NCBI GenBank assembly: GCA_965240325.2
Contig: OZ251240.1
Coordinates: 248,001 to 312,000 of the forward strand
Length of the DNA: 64,000 nucleotides
Source of the DNA: Rebecca billardiae RCC1528
Taxonomy: Eukaryota; Haptophyta
Direction of reading: 5' to 3'
Shown in pieces: positions 1-10,700 of the stretch (the stretch's first letter is position 1; each line of letters begins with the position of its first letter). A program made the position numbers and the translations under genes. The notes beneath the pieces are model-generated. The model was not told the DNA's origin, searched no databases, and was given only the letters and a program-made list of their open reading frames with translations.

Positions 1-2
1 CG

Positions 3-890
3 GAGATCCACGAGCGCTTCCGTCGGCTCGCGTACTTGCAGCGCCAGATCGACGTCCACCGCCACCTCCTCGACGGGCAGGAGCGGCTGCTCCGCGCGCA
101 GGCCGTGGCGCCCGCGGACGACGGCGCGGCGATCGATTCGCGCGAGCTGCGCAGGCTGTCGCGCGACGTGCGCGCGCTCTCGGCGTCGATGGACGGCAAC
201 ACGGCGCGGCTCGAGGCGCTGCGCTCGCAGACACGCGCCGTCGGCGACCTCGCCAACGAGGTCTCCGAGCTCGCCTCGAGCGCGACGCGCGCGCTCGTCA
301 CATCGGCCGCGCTCCACTCAGGGCCGGATTCGTGGCGGCTGGCGCGCGAGCAGCCGGCCGGTCCGGGCAGCGCGGCGCAGGCGCAGGGCGGCAGGGGTGC
401 GCTCGGCGCGGAGGACGCGTCGGCCGCCGCCTCGCTCCCGCCGCTGCCCGCCGCGTCGGCGCAGCTGCAGGAGGCGCGGCTGCGGATGGCTGCGCGCGGC
501 CTGCGCGCCACCTCGCCCGCGGCCGGCGGCGACAGCGGCCGGCATCACATGTTCAGACGACTGCGCCGCGAGCCGGGCGGCCCGCGCGCCGCCGCGGCCA
601 TCGCGGCCGTCGCCGCCGCCGCGCTCGCGCCCGACCTCGCCGCGGCCGACGAGCCCGGCGCGGCCGGCGGCGGCATCCCGCGCGCGCGCATGCGCTCTGC
701 GCTCGTGCCGCGCGCGCTCGAGCGGCACGCAGACGACGTGTGCGCCGTGTGCCTGCACGGGATGCGCGCGGGGCAGGAGGTGGTCTCGCTCCCGGCGTGC
801 GCGCACGACTTTCACGTGGCGTGCATCCGCGAGGCGTGCGCGCACCGCGCGGCGTGCCCGCTCTGCCGGACGGCGGTGCGGTGGTGGTGA
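3..890 (+). CDS. RING-H2 finger protein, 3' part (probable E3 ubiquitin ligase)
   Basis: The frame is open from base 3, so the 5' end lies outside the window; there is no convincing ATG near the edge. The visible 295 codons end at TGA 888-890. The N-terminal third is charged and heptad-like (a probable coiled coil around codons 45-100), followed by an Ala/Gly/Pro-rich, probably disordered stretch. The last 50 residues hold a C3H2C3 RING-H2 finger: C-x2-C-x15-C-x-H-x2-H-x2-C-x10-C-x2-C, encoded at about 741-872, and the protein ends nine residues after the last Cys. By family knowledge such fingers bind two zinc ions and recruit an E2 enzyme for ubiquitin transfer. No membrane segment is obvious, although an Ala-rich stretch precedes the finger. 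Substrate and pathway are unknown. The RING call is firm; ligase activity is inferred. Confidence 0.8.
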   Translation, partial: EIHERFRRLAYLQRQIDVHRHLLDGQERLLRAQAVAPADDGAAIDSRELRRLSRDVRALSASMDGNTARLEALRSQTRAVGDLANEVSELASSATRALVTSAALHSGPDSWRLAREQPAGPGSAAQAQGGRGALGAEDASAAASLPPLPAASAQLQEARLRMAARGLRATSPAAGGDSGRHHMFRRLRREPGGPRAAAAIAAVAAAALAPDLAAADEPGAAGGGIPRARMRSALVPRALERHADDVCAVCLHGMRAGQEVVSLPACAHDFHVACIREACAHRAACPLCRTAVRWW

Positions 891-1456
891 CGCCGCAGAC
901 GGACGCTCCGCCAGAACGGACTCGGACGCGGCCGAGGCCCGTGCCGCCGAGGAGCGGCGGCGCCCCGATGCTTCAACTTGGCGAGCCTGACGAGGCTGCA
1001 GCGCCGCCAGCCGGGTGCAGCCTGCCACGTGCGGCCGGGCGCAGCGAATCCGGGGCGGGTGGTTGTCCCACTTGTCCGTGACCTGGGCTGACTGACTTGG
1101 TCATTGGACTCTTGCCACTTGCTGGTGAAACCCTCGTCAGATCCGACTACCCGGGAATCGGCGCTCGACAATGTTACTAGTAGGCCATTGATCATAGCCA
1201 CATTTAAATGGGAGCCGTTCAATTGACTAACGCCAGTCTGCGTCGGATAGCCCAGATTGGATTCTGATGGACCAGCGGACACGCTCATTGGCTGTTTTGG
1301 CGGCGTGGGTAATCCGCCTACAATTGGCGGGCCTTGGCCCATGACGACGATTCGCGCGGGGCGCCTATCCCCGTTGATTGTCCTTTGCCTGCCCTGCTGC
1401 CCCCTTTTCGTCGTCGCCACCCGCGCTTCCGACCAGCAGGCTCGAGCGCCGTCGCG
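891..1456 (+). promoter_or_regulatory. Intergenic region upstream of the DUG3-DUG2 fusion gene
   Basis: About 565 bp lie between the RING gene stop and the ATG at 1457. From about 1080 the base composition drops to near 50% GC, unlike the coding DNA on either side, which suits a promoter and 5' UTR. Three ATTGG pentamers (inverted CCAAT) occur at 1256, 1287 and 1323. Whether they work as CCAAT boxes is only a suggestion. No TATA box is clear. Confidence 0.35.
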
Positions 1457-2559
1457 ATGTGCCGGCTGATGGTGTACCGCGGGCCGCCCATCCTGATGGA
1501 GGAGCTGATCACCAAGCCGACGCGCTCGATCACCTCGCAGGCGCTGAAATGTGCGCCGCGCGCGCGCGGCGGCGCGCGCGGCGGCGCCTGCGGCGCCTGC
1601 TGACGCGACGCGCGCGCGCGGCGCGCGGCCCCGGCAGGCCAGGAGCGCACGCAGGGCTCGGTCAACGGCGATGGCTTCGGCATCGGCTGGTACGACGCGC
1701 CCTCGCCCGGCGCGCACGAGGCCGACGGGTGCGGCGCGGGCTCGGACGAGCCCGGGCTGTTCACGTCGGTGCAGCCGGCGTGGAACAACCTCAACCTGGG
1801 CCGGCTGGCGCGGAAGGTGCGCTCGCCGCTGATCTTCGCGCACGTGCGCGCGGCGTACCCCGGCATGCCCGTCGCCGAGGTCAACTGCCACCCGTTCACC
1901 TTCGGCCGGTACATGTGGATGCACAACGGCGGCGTCGCCTTCTTCAAAGGCGTGCGGCGCGCGCTCGAGGCCTCGCTGCGCGACGAGCTGTACGACTCGA
2001 TCTGCGGCAAGTCGGACTCGGAGGCGGCGTTCATGCTCTTCCTCAACCAGCTCGCCGACACGCGCGCGCGCCTGCCGCCCGCCGAGCTGCGCCGCGCCAT
2101 GGTCGCCACCATCCACGCGCTGCAGACGCTCGTGGCGAGCGCTGCGGCCGCGGCGGCGCCGCGCGTGGACGACCCGTCGCTGCTCAACTTCGTGCTGTCG
2201 GACGGGCACACGATCGTGGCGACGCGGTTCGTGGACCACGCGAGCGCGCCCGCCGCCACGCTGTACTACGCCTCGGGCTCCGCCTTCGCCGCGCAGCAGG
2301 TCGGCGGCGAGTCCGAGTACTCGATGGTGCACGGCGGCGTGCAGCAGGAGGCGGTGATCGTCACCTCAGAGCCGCTCTCTGGATCCTCGCACGACTGGCT
2401 GCCGGTGCCGAGGAACCACATGGTGACGATCGTGCCCGAGGCGGCGGGGGCCGGCCCGCGCGGCGGGGGCGCGCACCCCGCCGCGACCGGCTGCGCGCTG
2501 CGCGTGCTCATGGACCCGATCCCGCACGCGCACGAGGCGGAGGCGGCGGCGGCGGCCGA

Positions 2560-2592
<33 letters not shown>

Positions 2593-5500
2593 CGGCGAGG
2601 GCGCGGCGGCGCAGGCGGCCGCCGAGGGCGCGGCAGCGGAGGGCGCGGCGGAGGGCGCGGCGGCGGAGGGCGGCGCGGGCGCGCTCCACTCGCCGTGCAA
2701 CCGCCCCGCCGGCCCCGTCTTCAGGCGCGAGGGCTCGTCCTACAAGCCGCACCGCGACCACCGCGACACGGCCGCGCCGGGCGGCGGCGTCGCCGACGGC
2801 GGCGCGACGCCGCTGGGCGCGCGCCGGCCCGGCCTCGGCGCGTGCGCGGGGTGGGGCTCGGATCGCTCGCTGCACGGCGGGCTGGGCAGCGGGTGCAGCT
2901 CGCGCGAAGGCTCGCCGCCCACCCGCGCGCGCTTCGACCTCGCCGACGGCCACGGCCCCGCCTCCGCCGACTCGACGCCGCGGCCGCCGCGCAGCTCGAC
3001 CGAGGCGGGCGGCGGCGGCAGGCGCGCGCACCCGCCCCTCTCTCAGCCGACGATGGCGGTGCGCGCGCACGGCGAGCAGGCGGTGCTCGCGCTGGCGGTG
3101 CACGCGCCGCGCGAGGGGCCGACGCTGCTACTCACCGGCGCCACCTGCGGCGCGCTCCGCGTCTGGACCCTCCCCTTCTACGAGCTGCACCTCGAGCTCA
3201 GCGGCCACACCCGCGCCGTGCTCTCACTGGCTGGCTTCCGGCCGGACCAAGGCGACGCGGCCGCGGGCCGGCTGGCGGGCGTGGACCTGTGCCTGAGCGC
3301 GTCGGCGGACAACTCGGTGCGCGTGTGGGACCTGCGTGACGGCGCGCCGCTGCTCGTGCTCGCGCACCGCGGCATGGTCCACGCCCTCGCCATCGTGCGC
3401 GTCGCGCTGCCGTGCGCCGGCCGGCGCGCGCGCGCCAGGCGCGCGCCCGCGGACGGCGCCGCGGCCGTCGGCGACGGCAGCGCCGCCGCCGGCTCGGCGG
3501 AGGAGGAGGCGGAGGCGGTGCTGTGCTGCGGCTGCCAGGACCTCTCGATCAAGTGCCTCCTGCTGCCCGAGGTGGTCGCCGCCGCCGCCGCCGCCGCGCC
3601 GCAGCAGCTCCCGCCCTCCGCCTCGCCCGAGACTGCGGCCGCGCTCGCCACCGGCGCGGTCGCCGCCACTGGACTGCGCGCCGCGCGGCCGGGCGCGCCC
3701 GCGATCGCAGTCGACGGCGGCAGCTCGGGCGCGGGGCTCGGCGCGTGCAGCAGCTCGCCCTCGTCGGCGGCGGTGCGCCCGGCGCGCCTCGGCCCGCCGC
3801 GCATCGAGCCCTCCCAGTCGTACGGCGGCGGCTCCAGCGGCAGCCTGCCCAGCCCGCCCCCCGGCGTGCAGCAGCACGGCGGCGGCGCGGGGCGGGAAGC
3901 GGCCGCGGGCGGCTCGGAGCAGCGCCGGGCGCGCGCGGGCGCGGACGCGCGCGGCACGGCCGACGGCGGCGCGCGCGCGGAGCCGGGGTGCGAGGTGCGC
4001 GCGGGGGGCACGCGCTCTGCGCCGCACGCGTTCAAGATGGCCTCGCTCGTCGCGTGCACGCTGCAAGGACACTCTGGGTGCGCGTCCTGCGCGCCCGTCC
4101 GTTGCCCGCCCTGCGCGGCGCTGCGCTGCGCTGCGGCGCTGCGCTGCGCTGCGCTGCGCCGCTGCGCTGCGCTGCGCCGCTGGTTGCGACGGCGTGCCGC
4201 GCCGCGCCGCGCCGCGCGCTCGCGCCGCCGCGACGGGCGGCCAAGCTGAGCCGCGCGCGCACCCGCCGCGCCGCGCGCACCCCGCTCGCAGCTACGTCTT
4301 CCACCTGGCCGCGTGCACCGAGCGCTGGCTCTGCTCCGCCGGCGGCGACGGCGCGCTGCTGCTGTGGCGGCGCGCGGACGCTGGGCCGGCGCGCGGCGCG
4401 ACCACAGACGCTGCAGACGCGGACGGCGGCGGCGCGTGGCGCGTGCCCGCCGACGCGGCGGCGGGCTCGGCGCGGCGGCGCGGCGGGTGCTGCGCGTTCG
4501 CGCTGGAGCACACGCTCGCCGCGCACGCCGGCGCCGCGCTCTGCCTCGCGTACCACGCGCCCACCGCCGCCCTCCTCTCCGGAGGCGCTGACTGCTTTGT
4601 GCGCGTGTGGGACGCGTCGAGCGCGGCGCGGGGCGCGGGGCAGAGGCCGACGGCCGTGCGCTCGCTCGCGGGGCACGCGGCGGCGGTGACGAGCATCGGC
4701 GCGACGGGGAGCCTGATCGTCAGCGCGGACGCGGCGGGGGGCTGCCGCGTGTGGCACGCCGAGTCCCTCCTCTGCCTGCAGACCGTCTGCCCCGCAGAGC
4801 TCACGCCGCTCGGCTCGAGAGACGCGCCGCTCACGGCGGCCGGCGGCGCGGCGCGCGCGCGCGCCGGCGCCGAGCGGCCGCTCGCGCTGAGCTCGCGCAC
4901 GCTGCACACGCTGGTGTGCTTCGCGCCGCGCGAGGGCGCCGCGGCCGACGTCGACCCGACGCACGCGCACGCGCTCTGCGTCTTCGGCCTCGCCGACGGC
5001 CTCCTCCTCGCGCACGACCTGCTGCCGCACGGCCGAGCGCGGCCGCAGCCGGGCGCGCAGCCGCCGCCGCCGCCCTCGGCCGGCGCGCTCGGCGGCGCGG
5101 AGGGCGCGTCGGCGCAGGGCGCGCAGCCGGGGTCGGAGGGCGGCGGCGCGGGCGCCGACGCGGCGGACACGTCGCTCGCCGCGATGCTCGAGCAGCTGCG
5201 CGAGCTCGTCGCGCTCCGCTCCGTCTCCTCTGCGCCGGAGCTCGCCTCCGCCGTCGTGTGCTGCGCCAAGCGGCTGCGGCGCGAGCTGGAGGACCTCGGC
5301 GCAGAGACGAGGCTGGTGTGCTCGCTGGGCGGGGCGGCGGAGGAGGGCGGCGCGGCGGAGGGGCGGCGCGACGGCGCGGCGGGGCCGCAGCACCCCGCCG
5401 GCGCCGGCTGCGCCTCCGGCTTCCCCATCGTCCTCGGCCGCATCCGCGTGGACCCGGCGCTGCCGACAGTGGTGCTGTACGCGCACTACGACGTGGTGGG

Positions 5501-7007
5501 CGCGGGCGGGGACCGCTGGCTCACCGACCCGTTCGGCCTGGCGTGCGTCGACGGGTACGTGTACGGCAGGGGCGTGACGGACAACAAGGGGCCGCTCGTC
5601 GCGATGCTCGCGGCCGTGCGCGAGCTGCTCACCGGCTCGTGCCCCGACGCCGCCGCCAACGGCCACGCCGCCGCCTTCGCCAACGGCCACGGCGGCGCCT
5701 TCGCCGACGGCGGCGGCGGCGGCGGCGGCGGCGCGGACGCGTCGGAGCTCGGGCTGCGCTTCAACCTCGCGTTCTGCCTCGACGGGGAGGAGGAGGTGGG
5801 GAGCAAGGGGTTCGAGGCGGCGCTGGCGCGCGAGCGCGACTGGCTCACCGCGGGCACCACCGTCGCGTGCTCCCTCGTGTGCAACACCTACTGGCTCTCA
5901 GACGAGCGCCCCTCTCTGGTGTACGGCCTGCGCGGGGTCGCCCACCTGGACGTGCGGGTGCGGGGCGGCGCGCGCACGCTGCACTCGGGCGTGCACGGCG
6001 GCGCGGTGCACGAGCCGGCGGCGGAGCTGTGCTCGCTGCTCGGCACGCTGCACGACCACGCCACCGGCGCCGTCGCCGTCCCCGGCTTCGACGCCTCCGT
6101 CCGCCCGCTCTCCGCCGACGAGCTGAGCCTGTACGCGCGCGTGCGGCTGAGTGCAGACGAGTATGGCGCGCGCATCTGCGCGCCCGTGCGCGCGCACGCG
6201 CAGCTGCCGCCGCCGAGGGCGGTGCGCGCGTGCGGCTGCGGGCACGCGGAGGGCGGCGAGGCGATCGAGGTGGGCGAGTTTGGCCTGCTCGCCGACGACG
6301 ACGCCGACGACGACGCCGACGACGCCGACGCCGACGCCGCCCCCGCCTCACCAGAGGCGGCGGCGGAGGCGCGCGCGGCGCGTCTGCACGCGCGCCGGCT
6401 GCTGATGGCGCGCTGGCGGCAGCCGTGCCTCTCGATCAACCAGCTCGCGGCGAACGCGAACTCGAGCAACTACTCGGTGATCCCGCGCGCGGCGTACGCG
6501 CACGTCTCCGTCCGCTTCGTCCCCGAGCAGAGCGCCGCGGAGATGGTGGCGCGCGTGAGCGACCACCTGCGCGCCGCGTTCGCCTCGCTCGGCACGCCCA
6601 ACAGCCTCGAGGTGCGCCCGCTGGGCGGCGGCGACTGGTGGCTCGGCGACCCGCGCTCGCGCGAGTACCGCGCGGCGGCGCGCGCGCTCACGCACGTGTG
6701 GGGCGTCGAGCCCGTGTACATCCGCGAGGGCGGCACCATCCCCGTCTCCGCCGCGCTCGAGCGCCTCTTTGGCGGCGCGCCGACCGTGCACCTCTCGCTC
6801 TCGCAGCCGTCGGACAACGCGCACCTCGAGAACGAGCGCATGAGCCTCAAGGCGCTGTACCGCGCGAAGCAGACGGTGAAGCGCTTCCTGCAGGAGCTCG
6901 CGCTCGAGCTCGGGCTCGCGCACGGCGACGGCGCGCGCGCGCGCGGCGCAGCAACCGACGCCGACGGCAACGCCCGCGCCGGCGCCGCGCGCGCCGCACC
7001 GCGCTGA
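1457..7007 (+). CDS. DUG3-DUG2: Fused glutathione-degradation protein: Dug3-like class II amidotransferase + Dug2-like WD40/M20 peptidase
   Basis: Exons 1457-1550, 1638-4077 and 4292-7007 give 1,749 codons. The start MCRLM places Cys2 at the mature N terminus, as class II glutamine amidotransferases need. NGDGFGIGWY (about residue 41), FAHVRA (97), NCHPF (114) and HNGG (127) follow the Dug3 pattern. After an Ala/Gly-rich linker (about 330-500), WD40 blades occupy about 505-1120, interrupted by low-complexity inserts. An M20 peptidase follows from about 1139: YAHYDVV (H1243, D1245), GRGVTDNKGP (D1275), DGEEEVGS (E1344/E1345), D1382, LHSGVHGG (H1409) and a late HLENE (H1689), so the metal ligands and catalytic acids appear intact. 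An Asp/Ala-rich insert (about 1515-1540) interrupts the M20 lid region. In yeast, separate Dug2 and Dug3 proteins form a complex that removes the gamma-glutamyl group from glutathione, and Dug1 then cleaves Cys-Gly. Here both subunits are one polypeptide. Confidence 0.85.
1551..1637 (+). other. Intron 1 of the DUG3-DUG2 gene (87 nt)
   Basis: Donor T|GTGCGC at 1551, acceptor GGCAG| at 1637, phase 1. The intron carries an in-frame TGA at 1601. Removing it joins SQALK to C-QERTQGSVNGDGFG, which restores the amidotransferase motif order. Confidence 0.75.
4078..4291 (+). other. Intron 2 of the DUG3-DUG2 gene (214 nt)
   Basis: Donor GG|GTGCGC at 4078, acceptor CTCGCAG| at 4291, phase 2. Removal moves the reading from frame 2 to frame 3 and rebuilds a WD40 blade (LQGHSG joined to YVFHLAAC). 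The intron contains a GCTGC/GCGCT low-complexity tract at about 4110-4190. Confidence 0.8.
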
Positions 7008-7109
7008 CTCAGACGGCAATTGAGTCACCTGGTCGAACGGCGCGGACACGTTCTACGTACGTCTGCTGCTGCACTCAGCCTGACGCCTGCCCGTTGCATG
7101 CCACGTCGT

Positions 7110-7210
7110 GTATATTTATTATAATATTAATTATATATATTTAATCATAATACAATATATTATTATCATAATAACCAAGATAATAATATATAATAGTATA
7201 TATATATGAA
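7110..7210. repeat. AT-rich low-complexity tract
   Basis: A run of about 100 bp made almost only of A and T, with ATATAT and TTATTA motifs, in a genome segment that is otherwise over 65% GC. It lies about 100 bp past the DUG3-DUG2 stop codon and may hold the transcript end. Confidence 0.8.
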
Positions 7211-7479
7211 TAGAGAGAGAGTGAGTAGTAGCCTCATCATATATTAGCTATAGCAGACGGCGACGCAGCGGCCGGCTATACGATATACGCGACGACGAAT
7301 AACGCGATGACTGCGCGCTTATCGTGACTGCATGCGCGCGGCCCGCGCGACAGGGTCAGGGACGTCTGCGTCTCACTACAGTAGCAGCTGCTAGATCAGA
7401 GCAGGCCATCACTGCTGCTGATGAGATATATATATTCATCGCGTCGTCGCATAGTAGTCAGAAGCAGCAGTAGATAGAC

Positions 7480-7681
7480 GAGAGAGCAGATCGAGATGAG
7501 AGAGAGCAGATGACCACTACGAGAAATTCGCGACGAGACGAGATCGAGAGACCGAGAGACGATCGGGCGAGAGATCGATGAGAGATGGAGACGAGATCGA
7601 GCAGACGAGATCGAAAGATCGTCGAATAAAGGGACAGTAGAGACGAGATGAGATCGAGATGAGAGAGAGAGAGAGAGAGAG
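7480..7681. repeat. Purine-rich GA/GAGATC tract
   Basis: Degenerate GAGAT, GACGAGATC and GAGAGC units run for about 200 bp and end in an uninterrupted GA dinucleotide run at about 7662-7681. The minus-strand ORFs rich in Ser, Leu and Arg here are artefacts of this composition. Confidence 0.85.
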
Positions 7682-7760
7682 TTCTTGTGCCATCGTCGCA
7701 CGGCGCGGCATACATCAGATCGCGCGCGGCGGTATTCTTGATGCGATCGATAGATCGACG

Positions 7761-10700
7761 TCACGGCGGACTTAACACAGGCGGCGGGATAAACGTCGAC
7801 GCCGACATGCGAAACAGCGACGCCTGCCACTCGGCAATCAGCCGCGCGACGTCGGCGAGGCTCGCGCGCTCGTTCGGGTCGATGACGAGGATGCACTTGA
7901 CGAGGTCCTTCGCGTGGTCAGAGAGCGGTTGCTGAGGATGCACGGACTTGAACGCGCGATCGATCACCTCACTCACCTGCCTCTGCTGCGCACCGACAGG
8001 GAAGTCCGGCATGTCTGCGACCAGCGTCTCGAACGCGATGATGCCAAACGCCCACACATCGACGCGCGCGTCGTACGGCGCGGCCAGCAGTGTGGGAGAG
8101 TACTGCTCGGGCGCCATGTACCCCGCCGAGCCTGCAAACGTGCGCGCGGAGTTGCCCTCGTTCAGCGGGCGCGTAGCAATGCCGAGATCGCACACCTTGA
8201 CGATACGACGGCCAGCAGCGCCCTCCGCGTCCGGGGCGCCCTTCGGGTCCCGGAGGAGCTGGTGGAGCAGGATGTTCTCGGGCTTGAGGTCGCGGTGGAT
8301 GATCTTGAGCGAGTGCATCGCGCCGAGGCCGCTCGCCAGCTGCTGGAGGAGGTCGGCGGCCTCGATCTCGCTCAGGGGGCCGTGCTCCCTCATGTAGTCG
8401 CGGAGCGTGCCCTGGTTTGCGTACTCAATCTCGAGGTACACGCTCTCCTTGTCGCAAAACGCGCTGTATACTGCGCAGTGCGCGCGCACACATGGCGACG
8501 AGAGTATGACCATGAGGGCATGGATGGGCGCCGTCGCAGCCCGAACAGCACATGCGGTGCGCGCACGCAAAGGGCGCGCACATTTGGCGACGTTATCGTG
8601 GTTGCACATGCGCTGCGTGAGGATCTCGCGCAGGAGGTTCTCGATGTTCTTGTTGTTGCGCAGCCGCTTGAAGGCGATCTGCTTGAGCACCACCATCTGC
8701 GGAGGGTCGCTGCCGTTCACCGTGGCAGCGAAGACATGGTCACTCTGCGCGCCCTCTGCAAATCGTTCTTTCGTTTTGGTGAAGCTGCCCTCGACGGTGC
8801 GCGCAAAGGCCAGCTGGGGCGGCTCCATTTGCGCGGGAAAGCCCTTGACAAGTGCTTGCAGCAGCGTGCACGCCTTGTGATAGTCCCCAGTCGCCAGATG
8901 CGACTCCACCTCCGAAGACAGGCAGTCGACCCACCAGATGCGGTGATTGTCGGTCGGCCCATCGTTCTCTTGGCAGCGCGTGTAGTACTCCGTGTACTCC
9001 TCAAACACCTGTTGGAGGCACATCAACCGCGGCACATCATATCATCACGGATCACGCATCGTCACGGGGCGGGTGGGATGGGAGACGGCAGTAGCAGTAA
9101 GTCAAGCAAGCCGCGTGTGCGCGGCACACACAGGGAGCATGTATTCGGCCTGAGCGCACCTCTTCCATGTTGAGCGCAGGGTTGGCGTCGGCAGCCGCCA
9201 CAATCACCGAAGTAAGCCGGACGTCGCTGAGCCGCGAGCTCACTGTGCTCTCGATGGTCACGGACGGCCTGGGTGCTCGCCAAGCAGAGCCGGCTGCGCC
9301 ACTGCCATCGTGGGACACAGCGAGGCCGAAGTCACTGCTGTTGATTTTGCGAGACGTGCCGGGCGGAAGCGACGACACCGAGCTAGTCGACCCTGGCGGG
9401 CGATCGAAGCAGCCGTCCACGCTGCTGGGCTTGGGCGGACTCGAGCCGCCCGCTGGCTGAGGCTGGAAGAACGGCCACGAAAACAGCTCGCCCTGCTGTG
9501 CGGCGGGTGGCTCGGGCGGGTCGCTCGCGGTCCCCGGCGAGGGTGCGCCTTGCCCGCCGCTTCCCTGCGCGGCGACGGGGGGGGGGCATCGACGTGGTCG
9601 TGGAGAGCGGTGAGTCAGCGACACCGATGGCGCTGCCGGCGGGAGGAGGCGCTGCGGACGGGCGGCCTGCTCGCACAATGCTGTTGATGCGCGATGTAGA
9701 GCTTGTCGCAGCCGAGCTGCCGCCAGCCGGCATCCTCGAGGCGGCCGAGCTGGCGCCGAATCTCGCACCTCGCCCCGCGTCTGCTGATGGCGGGTTGCCG
9801 GTGGAGATGGGGTGAGGCGACGGCGTGGTATCATTGTCCTTCCGCGTCAGCGGCGAGCTCAGGAGGTTGGAGGTGACGCTGGCGGATAGCTCACCGACGC
9901 GCGTGTCTGGCGATGAAGCAGCCCGTGACTCGCTGCGCGCGCCGGCAGCATTCGCGCCATCAGCATCCGTGGGAACAGCCACTGCGTCGGCGGCGGGCTC
10001 CTGCTGCGACACCAGCTTCATCATCACCACCTGCGCGCAGCGTTTGCGCGCGTGTGTGTGGCGTGCGAGCGGCTGCGTGAGCGGCGCTGAGCGGGTGCGG
10101 CGCAGCGCGCGGAGACAGCGAGGTGCGACGCGCGCTGCGCACCGGCGGACTCGACGGCGTCAGCGCGTCCTGCTCCGCCTCCACCTCCATCGGCGCAGCG
10201 CTGCCCGACGCCATCACCACCTGAGCCATACGCATCGGCGGCTGCGCGGATGCAGCTTTGCCACCACCCATCAGCTGCGGCGCCGCCGTTGGCGGCGTCT
10301 CAAGCTGCTGGCTCGGCTGCGCGCTACTTGGCCCGCGGCCCGCGGACTGCTTGGTCTCACCCCCCATCGGCGCAGGGCTGCCCGCGCCAGGCGGCTCGAT
10401 CTGCGCGCGCGCGTGCGCGGCGCGCGAGCGGCTGCGTGAGCGGCGTTGAGCGGATGCGGCGCAGCGCGCGGAGACAGCGAGGTGCGACGTGCGCTGCGCA
10501 CCGGCGGACTCGACGGCGTCAGTGCGCCCAGCTCCGCCTCAACCACCACCGGCGCCTCGCTGCCCGCGCCAGCTGGCGGATGCTCCTGCGCGAAGCCATC
10601 GGCGCGCGCGCGCGCGCATCCGGCCGCAGCCGCTGTGTGAGTAGCGTGCACGGGCGCGGCGCAGTGTGAGGTCACAGCGAGGCGCGACGTGCGCTGCGCA

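Larger units (their letters stand above)
7008..7760. other. Intergenic region between convergent genes, with AT-rich and GA-rich tracts
   Basis: This holds the two 3' flanks: the DUG3-DUG2 stop is at 7005-7007 and the kinase stop at 7763-7761. About 7108-7210 is strongly AT-rich (TATA/TTAATA runs). About 7480-7681 is a purine-rich tract of degenerate GAGA/GAGATC units ending in a (GA)n run. I see no gene here. Confidence 0.8.

Noticed and set aside
1334-1456. N-terminal extension of the DUG3-DUG2 protein from an upstream ATG
   Set aside because: The amidotransferase needs Cys at position 2 after Met removal; an extension would block the nucleophile.
812-2332. 506-codon minus-strand ORF opposite the RING and DUG3 regions
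   Set aside because: Arg/Ala-rich shadow of GC-rich plus-strand coding DNA without its own motifs.
9577-9586. Ten-G homopolymer taken as a frameshift or sequencing error in the kinase gene
   Set aside because: A 112-nt intron (9565-9676) containing the run joins the two frames exactly, so no error is needed.
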